Notes: generated by a model from the sequence alone, not told the origin. 5,901 nucleotides of DNA from Actinomycetes bacterium (GCA_023403475.1 JAEYEL010000075.1:1-5901); one strand, 5' to 3'. Numbered from the stretch's first letter, positions 1 to 5,481 are shown. Translations and numbers: made by a program.

Positions 1-80
1 GTAAACCCCTTCTGAAGCAAACAGAAAGCATCTACGATATCGGCATCGAGCGAACAGGTAAACGAATGCACCTTCGTCAT
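1..80 (-). CDS. 5' end of an unidentified minus-strand gene (partial)
   Basis: An ATG at 78-80 on the minus strand opens a frame with no stop to the window edge (26 codons plus two bases). The peptide begins MTKVHSFTCSLDADIVDAF. An AGGAAAGGG purine run at 92-100 lies 11 bases before the ATG and could be a ribosome binding site, although the spacing is long. The gene would be divergent from mscL. I do not recognise a family from 26 residues. A frame this short can be open by chance, so the call rests on the start codon, the purine run and the protein-like composition. Confidence 0.42.
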   Translation of the reverse strand, partial: MTKVHSFTCSLDADIVDAFCLLQKGF

Positions 81-119
81 AGTAAAACAAACCCTTTCCT
101 TGGTCGAGCTCGCATCCAC

Positions 120-179
120 CGCGAAGAACCCGCGCACGCCGCGAAGCCCCACGGCGCGAAGCCCGGTGCCACGCGCGCC
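120..179. repeat. GC-rich patch with three CGCGAAG-type motifs
   Basis: CGCGAAG followed by a C-rich trinucleotide occurs three times, starting at 120, 140 and 155. GGCGCG (153-158) can pair with CGCGCC (174-179) across a 15-base loop. The patch lies upstream of the mscL promoter, in the region shared with the divergent left-end gene. It may be a transcription barrier or a regulatory region, or only local GC enrichment. No function can be read from it directly. Confidence 0.3.
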
Positions 180-217
180 TCCGCACGAGCAAAGCCCTCA
201 AAACACGCGGAAACTCA

Positions 218-245
218 TTGCCATTTCCAGCTTCTCCTCTATACT
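218..245 (+). promoter_or_regulatory. sigma70-type promoter of mscL
   Basis: TTGCCA (218-223) and TATACT (240-245) are separated by 16 bases, close to the vegetative consensus. Transcription would start near 252 and leave a leader of about 50 bases before the GTG at 301. Confidence 0.7.
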
Positions 246-287
246 AATACAGTCCGATGCAAAGCAGCGCAAAAGCGCCAGAGAAAC

Positions 288-293
288 AGGAGG
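288..293 (+). promoter_or_regulatory. ribosome binding site that fixes the mscL start
   Basis: A perfect AGGAGG lies seven bases before the GTG at 301. The frame is open upstream to an ATG at 100, but the 67 extra residues are arginine- and proline-rich and unlike MscL. They also begin upstream of the promoter at 218-245, so the GTG is the real start. Confidence 0.85.
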
Positions 294-300
294 AACGACC

Positions 301-783
301 GTGAAGAAGTTCGTGAGCGAGTTCAAGGATTTCATCAACCGCGGCAACGTCATGGATCTGGCAGTAGGCATCATCATAGGAGGCGCTTTCACCTCCATCG
401 TAACCGCACTTACCAGCAACATCATCAACCCGCTCATCACCGTCATTGCCGGCGGCGGCGCAGACACAATATCGGGGCTTGTCGTTCCGGGGACAGAAAT
501 CGACTTCGGCGCCTTCATAAGCGCTGTGATCAACTTCCTTATCGTGGCGTTCGTGGTGTTCCTTTTGGTGAAAGCCATCAACAAAATGCAGAACGCCAGC
601 GAGAAAATACTGCGCAAAAACAGTGGCGAAATCGTCGTAGAAGAGCCTCCCACCTGCCCTTTCTGCCTCGAAGAGGTAAAGACGGGCGCCACGCGCTGCC
701 CTCACTGCGCCGCTGAGCTTCCCCAACCCGCCGCGCCCGTTATGCGCGAGGTGCAAGCAACGGCTTTGGCATCGGCCCAGTAA
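301..783 (+). CDS. mscL: Large-conductance mechanosensitive channel MscL with C-terminal zinc ribbon
   Basis: This 160-residue inner-membrane protein belongs to the family of homopentameric channels that open under membrane tension and release solutes during hypo-osmotic shock. The amphipathic N-terminal helix (FVSEFKDFINRGNVMDLAVG) and the glycine-rich TM1 (about 18-43, AVGIIIGGAFTSIV) match the family. A short periplasmic loop follows, then TM2 (about 70-92, FLIVAFVVFLLVKAINK). MscL usually ends in a charged cytoplasmic helix, as in the 136-residue E. coli protein. Here the tail instead carries CPFC (Cys119, Cys122) and CPHC (Cys133, Cys136), a treble-clef or zinc-ribbon-like knuckle pair, followed by a Pro/Ala-rich end. 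It has its own promoter and Shine-Dalgarno sequence, and its neighbour nhaA converges on it. The family call is very secure. Zinc binding is inferred from the cysteine spacing. Confidence 0.96.
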   Translation: MKKFVSEFKDFINRGNVMDLAVGIIIGGAFTSIVTALTSNIINPLITVIAGGGADTISGLVVPGTEIDFGAFISAVINFLIVAFVVFLLVKAINKMQNASEKILRKNSGEIVVEEPPTCPFCLEEVKTGATRCPHCAAELPQPAAPVMREVQATALASAQ

Positions 784-860
784 CAACCGAGAGGGCAATA
801 CACCTCGCCTGCTACAATTGGAAGGCGTTCGAAAATAACAACCAAGGCAACAAATACGCC

Positions 861-896
861 AAGTTGCCGCGTCATTCGAACAACGAGCGGCAACTT
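861..896. terminator. Perfect 10-bp inverted repeat between convergent mscL and nhaA
   Basis: AAGTTGCCGC (861-870) and GCGGCAACTT (887-896) are exact reverse complements across a 16-base loop. The hairpin lies 78 bases past the mscL stop and 135 bases past the nhaA stop, where a shared bidirectional terminator would be expected. Neither side has a clear U-tract, so it is not a textbook intrinsic terminator. A protein-binding palindrome is the alternative. The rest of 784-1031 shows no credible gene; it includes a pyrimidine-rich run with CTTGCCTC repeats near 1000-1025. Confidence 0.45.
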
Positions 897-1031
897 CGGC
901 ATCGGCTCGATAGCAGCCACGCAGAGCGCTTGGCAGGTGACAGAAATCGGGGTGCAACAAGCCTTCCCTCGCCGAAAGCCAGTCAGCGTGCCAGCCTGCC
1001 CTTGCCTCCACCCTTGCCTCTGCCTCTGTTC

Positions 1032-2507
1032 CTACTCCTCTTCCTCGTCGTCGCAAATGGCGCAGAGGGCACGCTGTCGCAAGATGATGAAGCCCAAAAT
1101 TCCCGCTATCACCGATGCCGCAAGAATTGCCACCTTCGCCACAGCGATAACATCCGCATCGGCGAACGCCAAGTTCGTCACGAAAATGGCCATGGTAAAG
1201 CCGACGCCGCCCAGAACCGACACGCCGGCCATATGGCCCCAGTTCACACCTTCGGGCAAATCGCTCAGCTTCAACTTCACCGTCAGCCACGACGCAAGAA
1301 AGATTCCTGCGGGCTTTCCCACCAGCAAACCGAAGAACACGCCGATGAAAACCGGGTTGGCCAGCACCTCCATGAGGTTCATGCTCTCAAGCGCAACCGC
1401 CGCGTTGGAAAACGCGAACAGCGGCAGAACGAAGAAATACACCGGGATGTGCAATCGGTAGTCCAAGCGCGTGATAGGCGGAATGGTCATGCGCGACATA
1501 TGGCCTATTTTCTCTATCTCGCCCAGATATTCTTTCTGAACAATATCGGGCTCGCCCGGGTCATAGCGTTCGCGCGCAGATCGAGCGCGCGCCACGAACC
1601 ACTGCGGAGCACGCTCCAACTTCACCTGTGATCGCGCGGGAATCGCCAACGCCAGAAGAACGCCCGCCAACGTGGCATGCACGCCCGACATGAGAAAACA
1701 CACCCACATGAACAGGCCTATAAGTAAATACCAGATAATATCGTAGATGTGCAACCTGTTCAGCACGAGCAGCACGGCGAACAGAGCCAAACCGCCCACG
1801 AGCCAAAGTATGTCCAAGTCGGCAGTATAGAATATCGCGATGACCATGATGGCTATCATGTCGTCGGCAATGGTGGCTGTGGAAAGAAACGCACGCAAAC
1901 CCAGCGGCACGCGCTCGCCCAGAAGAGCAAGGATGCCCAAACAGAAGGCGATGTCGTTTGCCATGGGAACGCCCCAGCCGCGCTCGAAACCGCCGCCCAT
2001 GTTCACCGCTATGTATACGAAAGCGGGAACAACAGCTCCGCCGAACGCAGCAACAATGGGCAGCATCGCCTGACGCGGGTTGGTCAGCTCTCCCGCCGTC
2101 ATCTCGAACTTTATTTCCAAGCCGACCAACAGGAAGAACAGCGCCATGAGAAAGTCGTTGATGAAATGCCCGATGCTCATGTGGGGCGAAAAATCGCCAA
2201 TGGAAAACCCCAGCTCGAAAGAATGCCAGAAATCGGCGAAGTACGGCAACGCGGGGGTGTTTTCTATGACGATGGCCGCCACGGCCGCTGCCAACATGAT
2301 CATGGTCGCTTTGGTGGAAGAGTGAGTGAACTCCAAAAGCTTCCGCTTGCGACGATGATGTTTGCGCACCTCGGGCTCAAGAATCTGCAAGGTTGGCGGC
2401 ACAGCAGGAGGAGAGCCATCAGCTCCCGTGCTGATAGCTCCCATGCTATCGGGCCCCGTACTATCGGGTCCCATGCTGCTCATGGTGTCTCTGTCTGTTT
2501 GGGTCAT
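1032..2507 (-). CDS. nhaA: Na+/H+ antiporter NhaA
   Basis: This 491-residue polytopic inner-membrane antiporter belongs to the family that exchanges internal Na+ or Li+ for external protons. The functional residues are in place: Asp185 in NDIAF (E. coli Asp133), the Asp215-Asp216 pair in TIADDMIAI (E. coli Asp163/164), His277 in SGVHATLAGV (E. coli His225) and Lys398 in VGKPAGI (E. coli Lys300). The first helix begins near residue 68 and the last ends near 477. The protein is about 100 residues longer than the E. coli one. The excess is an N-terminal tail with pentapeptide repeats and a basic stretch (KHHRRKRK), a cytoplasmic linker at about 291-350, and an acidic CxxC tail (LCAICDDEEEE). The ATG at 2507 was chosen because a TATACT box sits exactly where a leaderless start would need it. 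A GTG at 2546 in the same frame has no Shine-Dalgarno sequence and would add 13 residues. It converges with mscL. Confidence 0.95.
   Translation of the reverse strand: MTQTDRDTMSSMGPDSTGPDSMGAISTGADGSPPAVPPTLQILEPEVRKHHRRKRKLLEFTHSSTKATMIMLAAAVAAIVIENTPALPYFADFWHSFELGFSIGDFSPHMSIGHFINDFLMALFFLLVGLEIKFEMTAGELTNPRQAMLPIVAAFGGAVVPAFVYIAVNMGGGFERGWGVPMANDIAFCLGILALLGERVPLGLRAFLSTATIADDMIAIMVIAIFYTADLDILWLVGGLALFAVLLVLNRLHIYDIIWYLLIGLFMWVCFLMSGVHATLAGVLLALAIPARSQVKLERAPQWFVARARSARERYDPGEPDIVQKEYLGEIEKIGHMSRMTIPPITRLDYRLHIPVYFFVLPLFAFSNAAVALESMNLMEVLANPVFIGVFFGLLVGKPAGIFLASWLTVKLKLSDLPEGVNWGHMAGVSVLGGVGFTMAIFVTNLAFADADVIAVAKVAILAASVIAGILGFIILRQRALCAICDDEEEE
2415..2474 (-). repeat. Four tandem 15-bp units in the 5' end of nhaA
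   Basis: Residues 12-31 of NhaA read as four pentapeptides: MGPDS, TGPDS, MGAIS, TGADG. In the DNA, the adjacent 15-mers at 2446-2460 and 2461-2475 agree at 12 of 15 positions, and two more diverged units lie to their left. A unit of 15 bases keeps the frame if copies are gained or lost. The repeat is in the cytoplasmic N-terminal tail, outside the antiporter fold. Confidence 0.7.
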
Positions 2508-2543
2508 GAACCCAGTATAAAGGATATGCGACTCCTTTTTGCC
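2508..2543 (-). promoter_or_regulatory. nhaA promoter with leaderless geometry and an internal dyad
   Basis: On the minus strand TATACT occupies 2519-2514, and six bases separate it from the A of the ATG at 2507, so the predicted start of transcription is the start codon itself. The -35 region is weak (GGCAAA or GCAAAA at about 2537-2543). A dyad, AAAGGA (2519-2524) and TCCTTT (2533-2538) with an 8-base gap, fills the spacer and touches the -10 box, a good place for an operator. The only Shine-Dalgarno-like GGAG lies 24 bases before the ATG, too far to be used. Confidence 0.55.
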
Positions 2544-2600
2544 CACGTATCGGTCACAAACACTTCAATTTTCCATCACACACATTGCGAAACGCAAACG

Positions 2601-2617
2601 CGAATCACACGAATCAC
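2601..2617. repeat. CGAATCAC direct repeat upstream of nhaA
   Basis: CGAATCAC occurs at 2601-2608 and again at 2610-2617, a 9-base period. It lies between the nhaA promoter and the decayed end of the AAA-ATPase-like remnant, about 60 bases upstream of the weak -35 region. It could be an activator site for nhaA or simply chance. Confidence 0.25.
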
Positions 2618-2633
2618 GACAGGCTCTCGCAAG

Positions 2634-3170
2634 CTACGGCCACGCGCTTGCCGCAGAAGGCCACACGGCATCTGCACGCACGCCCGCATCGGGAAACACC
2701 ACGCTTAAGTCGAGCGGCTCGAGCACCGTGCCGCCCGGCTCGAGCAGCGCAAACATCTGCTCCATCATCTCATTATCAGCAGAAGCCACCGCCGAGCCGA
2801 TCACCGAGTTGGAGGAGGTGTTTCCCCAGTACACGTCCGCCGCGCAACCGCTGTCGAGGTAGTTGACGACGCTCCAGGGGTTGTAGACGTCGACGTCGCC
2901 GAAGCGGTAGCCGTCGTACCACTCGCGCGCCTCGGCCATGCAGCCCGCGTGCCCCAGGTAGGCCGCGAGCGCCGCGACCTCGGCGTCGGTGAACCCGTAG
3001 CGCTCGTCGAAGCGGGCGTCCAAGGGCATCGACACCCGCAGGTTGTTCAGGTCGGAGAAGACGGACTCCTTGCTTATGCGCTGCACGCCCGTGAGGCAGG
3101 CGAACGCGAGCGCGGCGCCCCCGTCCTTCAAGGCCCCCGTGAGCCAGCGCTTGAGGAAGCCCACCGCTCC
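2634..3170 (-). pseudogene. Remnant of an AAA-ATPase-like / PD-(D/E)XK family gene, truncated at both ends
   Basis: Between about 3170 and 2661 the minus strand encodes a recognisable middle section of the AAA-ATPase-like family (PF09820, usually followed by a DUF1703 nuclease-like domain). Landmarks are FLKRWLTGALKD, LTGVQRISKESVFSDLNNL, FTDAEVAALAAYLGH, EWYDGYRFGDVDVYNPWSVV and YWGNTSSNSVIG. The N-terminal P-loop half is absent. Upstream of VGFLKRWL the frame turns into unrelated sequence (RKRDFRSRGAGA). At the other end similarity stops after DAVW (2661), and the frame ends at a stop at 2634-2636 after nine unrelated residues, so the C-terminal nuclease domain is missing. The fragment is clearly more GC-rich than its flanks, which suggests a separate origin. 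It is almost certainly non-functional. The family call is good; the exact breakpoints are estimates. Confidence 0.8.
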
Positions 3171-3537
3171 CGCACCACGCGATCGAAAGTCGCGCTTTCT
3201 TTGCCAGATATTGCAGCATAGCAGGAAAACGGCCATTTGCCACACGACGTGAACCGTAAAGGAAAGGCCTTGTGAGACCGAAATGAGCAGAACGTTGATA
3301 TGAGATGATGGTTGACCCGATGGTAGAACCTTGCGCAATCGAAGAGACAGGAGCGACTTCGGAAAATGAGAGAGCGAAAATTCCTAGTTTCACAAAAAAC
3401 AGTGAGACGACCGGAGCAAGAAGAAGATACGACTCGGCAGAAAAGCACGACGACGCAACAACAATAACAACTCCTATGAAACCGAACGGGAAAGACTTCC
3501 CTTCCACAGAAAAGCTCATCCGATAGATCTCGTCCAC
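3171..3537 (-). CDS. Possible membrane-protein fragment, unidentified
   Basis: A minus-strand frame opens at a GTG at 3537 (or ATG at 3519, from which it reads MSFSVEGKSFPFGFIG). Two hydrophobic stretches follow, FGFIGVVIVVASSCF and YLLLAPVVSLFFVKLGIFALSF, long enough for membrane helices. The frame then runs without homology I recognise into a shadow frame of the AAA-ATPase-like remnant, so its natural 3' end is missing or undefined. A TTGCAA/TAAAAT promoter lies about 60-80 bases upstream on the same strand. No convincing Shine-Dalgarno sequence precedes either start. It may be the surviving 5' end of a membrane gene cut by the rearrangement that left the neighbouring remnant, or an accidental frame. 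The local sequence is more AT-rich than the remnant. Confidence 0.28.
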
Positions 3538-3598
3538 TTACTCGTCTGTTAGAAGCCGAGAACTGCTGGGAGAGACGGAACGAACCGCAAGCGATTAG

Positions 3599-3626
3599 AT
3601 TTTATACATGCTATCAAGCGTTGCAA
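3599..3626 (-). promoter_or_regulatory. Minus-strand sigma70-type promoter upstream of the hydrophobic frame
   Basis: On the minus strand TTGCAA (3626-3621) and TAAAAT (3604-3599) are 16 bases apart, a close match to consensus. Transcription would start near 3592 and run toward the hydrophobic frame at 3537 and the AAA-ATPase-like remnant beyond it. Confidence 0.55.
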
Positions 3627-3678
3627 ATAATATTGTTAATCGGCTGGTACATTGGTTAAAGATCATGCGGGGGCGAAA

Positions 3679-3841
3679 GGCTGGCGTTTCATGCGCCATA
3701 GCCGGCACACGGGCGGCGCGACACATGCGCGCTGCCGGGAAGCAGCAAAGGCGGGAAACCGCCTGCAGTGTGGGCGTGGAACGGCCACTGCGAATGCCGA
3801 GGCGAGCATGGCTGGCGCATCTTGCGGGATGCAAAGCCAGC
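3679..3841. ncRNA. Cluster of five successive hairpins, possible structured RNA or repeat element
   Basis: Five hairpins follow each other within 163 bases. H1 (3679-3703) pairs GGCT/AGCC and GGCG/CGCC around a 7-base loop. H2 (3712-3736) has a 9-bp stem, GGCGGCGCG with CGCGCTGCC (one G-U), and a 7-base loop. H3 (3749-3764) is AGGCGG/CCGCCT closing a GAAA tetraloop, a GNRA-type loop when read on the plus strand. H4 (3766-3790) is CAGTG/CACTG with an inner GTGG/CCAC. H5 (3811-3841) is GCTGG/CCAGC enclosing GCATC/GATGC. GCGAATGC recurs at 3790 and 3840, flanking H5. The GAAA loop and the G-U pair favour plus-strand RNA, but I see no strong plus-strand promoter. A palindromic intergenic repeat is the main alternative. 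Confidence 0.3.
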
Positions 3842-3975
3842 GAATGCGGACCGCTCTTTAGGACGTACGGCTCTGCAAGACACACGGATTCCTCGGCGTA
3901 CTATACGCAGTTTCCAAGGGCGGTCGATCCGACAGCGCTTCACGCGAGTCCGTTCGGGGAATCGGCTTCAAGGGA

Positions 3976-4011
3976 GTATTTGAGAAATGAGTATTCGCTA
4001 TTTCGTATTCG
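3976..4011 (+). repeat. Three GTATTYG motifs at 14-15 base spacing
   Basis: GTATTTG begins at 3976, and GTATTCG begins at 3991 and 4005. The first two copies are each preceded by GA (GAGTATT). The motifs sit in a locally AT-rich tract with no gene. The regular spacing is iteron-like, but three copies of seven bases are weak evidence. Confidence 0.3.
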
Positions 4012-4154
4012 TACTCTGAATAGGGTCAGCAGCTCTTGCTCACTATGCGCAGACCTGTCAAGTGAAATGTACTCGTTACAACAATACGGGAGGGCGGCCT
4101 TTCATTTCTGCCGTCTGACATAGGGTAAAGTTCGAATGCACTTGCAGACAAAAC

Positions 4155-4176
4155 TAGGAAGTTCATCGCCTTCCTA
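4155..4176. other. 7-bp hairpin at the decayed end of the NYN-like remnant
   Basis: TAGGAAG (4155-4161) and CTTCCTA (4170-4176) are exact reverse complements with an 8-base loop. There is no U-tract on either side. It could be a relic terminator for minus-strand transcription from the LysR gene or the remnant, or chance. Confidence 0.25.
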
Positions 4177-4386
4177 CCCATGATTGCTTGGAAATATTTC
4201 AGGTATCACCCAGAGTCGATGTTGCCCTTAAGAGAGTGGTAGACCATGTTCTGGAAGGGAGGCTAGTCGTAGTAGAACACGCGGTACAGCTCGCGAGTGC
4301 ATGCAAGAGTTAGCGGCCTTGTTGAGATGCTTGAAGGTATAGCCGATGAATCCCTCTAGCCTTTCCTGCAACGACTTCTTCCTCAT
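4177..4386 (-). pseudogene. Decayed NYN-domain (DUF88-like) gene fragment
   Basis: On the minus strand one frame reads MRKKSLQERLEGFIGYTF, KHLNKAANSCMHSR (4386 to about 4290). A second frame continues directly with ELYRVFYYD, a stop, and PPFQNMVYHSLKGNIDSG (to a TGA at 4208-4206). That frame then goes on with YLKYFQAIMGRKAMNF. Joined, these resemble the LYRVFYYD-C-PP ... NID segment and the following FF-x-A-L-x-x-RRK segment of one group of NYN-domain (PIN-like RNase, LabA/DUF88) proteins. The frame change lies at TCGCGAGC, where loss of one CG from a CGCG run would explain it. The N-terminal nuclease strand and the acidic C-terminal half are not seen. The family assignment is from memory of the motif and is tentative. 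That the sequence is a broken gene is more certain than which gene it was. Confidence 0.4.
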
Positions 4387-4420
4387 AGTTCGGCAGTCTT
4401 TTGCAATAGAATCCAGAGAA

Positions 4421-5323
4421 TTACAAAGGCAACGGAGCACGTGGTTTGTAGAGGTCGAGGAAATATTCAATGAATGCCGACATCGCGGGCGTCACCTTTC
4501 TGTCACGCGGCACGGCTATAGATACACGCCACGTAAGCCCTTCGTGCGGCATGGGGAACGTGTGCGCATGAATGCGATCCATGAGGGCGATGTGTTCGGG
4601 CGCGGTGAACAAGGCTTTCTCTCGAAGCGCGATATGCTCAAGCGCAGAGAACTCGTGGATATCGTTGGTTTCAACATATTTTGGCTCTACCCCAAGATCT
4701 AGGCACCACTTGTTGAAAGCATCGTGATACTTCTGCTGCGGGCCGGGTCTGACAAACACACAGACTCTCAAATCCTCAATCGACAACTCGTCCCGATCGT
4801 AGAGCTCGTTCCCCGCAAAAACCTGCAAGTAGATCGTTTCTGAAAAAAGCGGATACACTGCAAATTCCGCGCGGTTTATCGGCTCTATCGCAAAGCAGAC
4901 GTCATATATTCCGGACAGGGTCTTTTCCTCAACCGCTTTGTCCGAACCATCGCCGCAGGAAAGCTCGATAAAAGGATTGCTCTCCCGAAAAGACCGAAGG
5001 CTCTCGGCGGGGATCGCTCCGGCGACCCCGTAGGCGAATCCGACACTCAGGCGCTCTTTCGCTACGATACGTTCTTTGGCAGCTGCAATTATCCGATCCC
5101 GCGCAGCCACCATGGTTTTCGCCTGCTCGAGCACGGCGCTTCCGAAATCGGTCGGCTCAACGCCGCTCGTTAGCCGAACAAGAAGAGGATATCCGAGCTC
5201 TTTCTCAAGTTCCGACACGGCCTTTGAGACAGCTTGCCTTGAAGCATAGATCGCCTTCGCCGCCGAACTGAAGCTTCCGTGCTCGCATACGGCAATGTAC
5301 ATCATGAGTTGATCAAGCGTCAT
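4421..5323 (-). CDS. LysR-type transcriptional regulator
   Basis: This 300-residue cytoplasmic DNA-binding regulator has the usual family length. The N-terminal winged helix-turn-helix is clear: LDQLMMYIAVCEHGSFSSAA, then SRQAVSKAVSELEKELGYPLLVR (about 3-50), followed by a linker helix at about 58-90. The effector-binding domain runs from about 91 to 295 (LSVGFAYGVAGAIPAESLRSF at its start). The ATG at 5323 is preceded by GGGGAG (5330-5335) with six bases between them, which fixes the start. The gene is divergent from the exported flavoprotein at 5496 with 172 bases between them. LysR regulators commonly control such a divergent neighbour and themselves, so that gene is the likely target. The inducer cannot be predicted. 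The 3' end abuts the NYN-like remnant. Confidence 0.93.
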   Translation of the reverse strand: MTLDQLMMYIAVCEHGSFSSAAKAIYASRQAVSKAVSELEKELGYPLLVRLTSGVEPTDFGSAVLEQAKTMVAARDRIIAAAKERIVAKERLSVGFAYGVAGAIPAESLRSFRESNPFIELSCGDGSDKAVEEKTLSGIYDVCFAIEPINRAEFAVYPLFSETIYLQVFAGNELYDRDELSIEDLRVCVFVRPGPQQKYHDAFNKWCLDLGVEPKYVETNDIHEFSALEHIALREKALFTAPEHIALMDRIHAHTFPMPHEGLTWRVSIAVPRDRKVTPAMSAFIEYFLDLYKPRAPLPL

Positions 5324-5359
5324 GATCGGCTCCCCTATCGGTTTCCATCTCTTACGAAA

Positions 5360-5365
5360 AGTATA
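5360..5365 (-). promoter_or_regulatory. -10 box of the LysR gene
   Basis: TATACT on the minus strand lies 37 bases upstream of the LysR start codon. No good -35 hexamer is found 16-18 bases further up, as expected for a promoter that depends on or is modulated by an activator. Confidence 0.45.
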
Positions 5366-5405
5366 GCATCTATTTACGCCGTATCATCAGGGCGCAAAAC
5401 ATGGC

Positions 5406-5418
5406 TGCATCCCTGCAA
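5406..5418. promoter_or_regulatory. Candidate LysR operator (TGCA-N4-TGCA)
   Basis: TGCA (5406-5409) and TGCA (5414-5417) form a dyad. Together with A5418 they fit the T-N11-A pattern typical of LysR boxes. The site lies near the middle of the 172-base divergent region. A wider inverted pair, ATGGCT (5401-5406) and AGCCAT (5432-5437), partly overlaps the same stretch. Motifs this short are common, so this is a candidate only. Confidence 0.4.
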
Positions 5419-5481
5419 CTTTTTAGCCTCTAGCCATCATCGGGTCGTAAAGGCGACAATCGTTCCACCTACAAGCCGAGG

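Larger units (their letters stand above)
3627..4154. other. Gene-free stretch with hairpin cluster and short repeats
   Basis: No reading frame here looks like a protein gene. The longest, on the plus strand from 3608 to 4123, is arginine/serine-rich, has no ribosome binding site and is interrupted by strong hairpins. The left edge (3621-3660) is AT-rich. A GC-rich hairpin cluster occupies 3679-3841. An AT-richer tract with GTATTYG repeats lies at 3976-4011. The rest to 4154 shows nothing I can name. Confidence 0.5.

Noticed and set aside
100..300. N-terminal extension of MscL from the ATG at 100
   Set aside because: The extra 67 residues are unlike MscL and begin upstream of the promoter at 218-245. 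The GTG at 301 has a perfect AGGAGG at the right distance.
244..1290. Long minus-strand frame (348 codons) across mscL and the nhaA 3' end
   Set aside because: It is antisense to two secure genes, has shadow-like composition (rich in Cys, Arg, Gly) and shows no family motif.
1749..2708. Long plus-strand frame (319 codons) antisense to nhaA
   Set aside because: It is a shadow of nhaA, rich in His, Gln and Arg, with no domain and no ribosome binding site.
3178..3200. Intrinsic terminator CGCGA/TCGCG followed by CTTTCTTT on the plus strand
   Set aside because: The stem is only five pairs, overlaps an alternative GAAAG/CTTTC pairing, and no plus-strand gene lies upstream that would need it.
3689..3943. 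Minus-strand 84-codon frame in the hairpin cluster
   Set aside because: It resembles the spurious hypothetical proteins often called in GC-rich repeats. The hairpins explain the sequence better.
3608..4123. Plus-strand 171-codon frame in the gene-free stretch
   Set aside because: There is no Shine-Dalgarno sequence, the composition is Arg/Ser-rich, and it runs through five strong hairpins. Nothing about it looks like a protein.
4120..4150. GTTCGAATGC resembling a tRNA T-loop
   Set aside because: The flanking bases do not form a T-stem and no anticodon or acceptor arms can be drawn.
2550..4420. A defence island or new multi-gene system in the accessory zone
   Set aside because: AAA-ATPase-like/PD-(D/E)XK and NYN-like remnants are suggestive together, but both are broken and incomplete. 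There is no intact effector, so no functioning system can be claimed.
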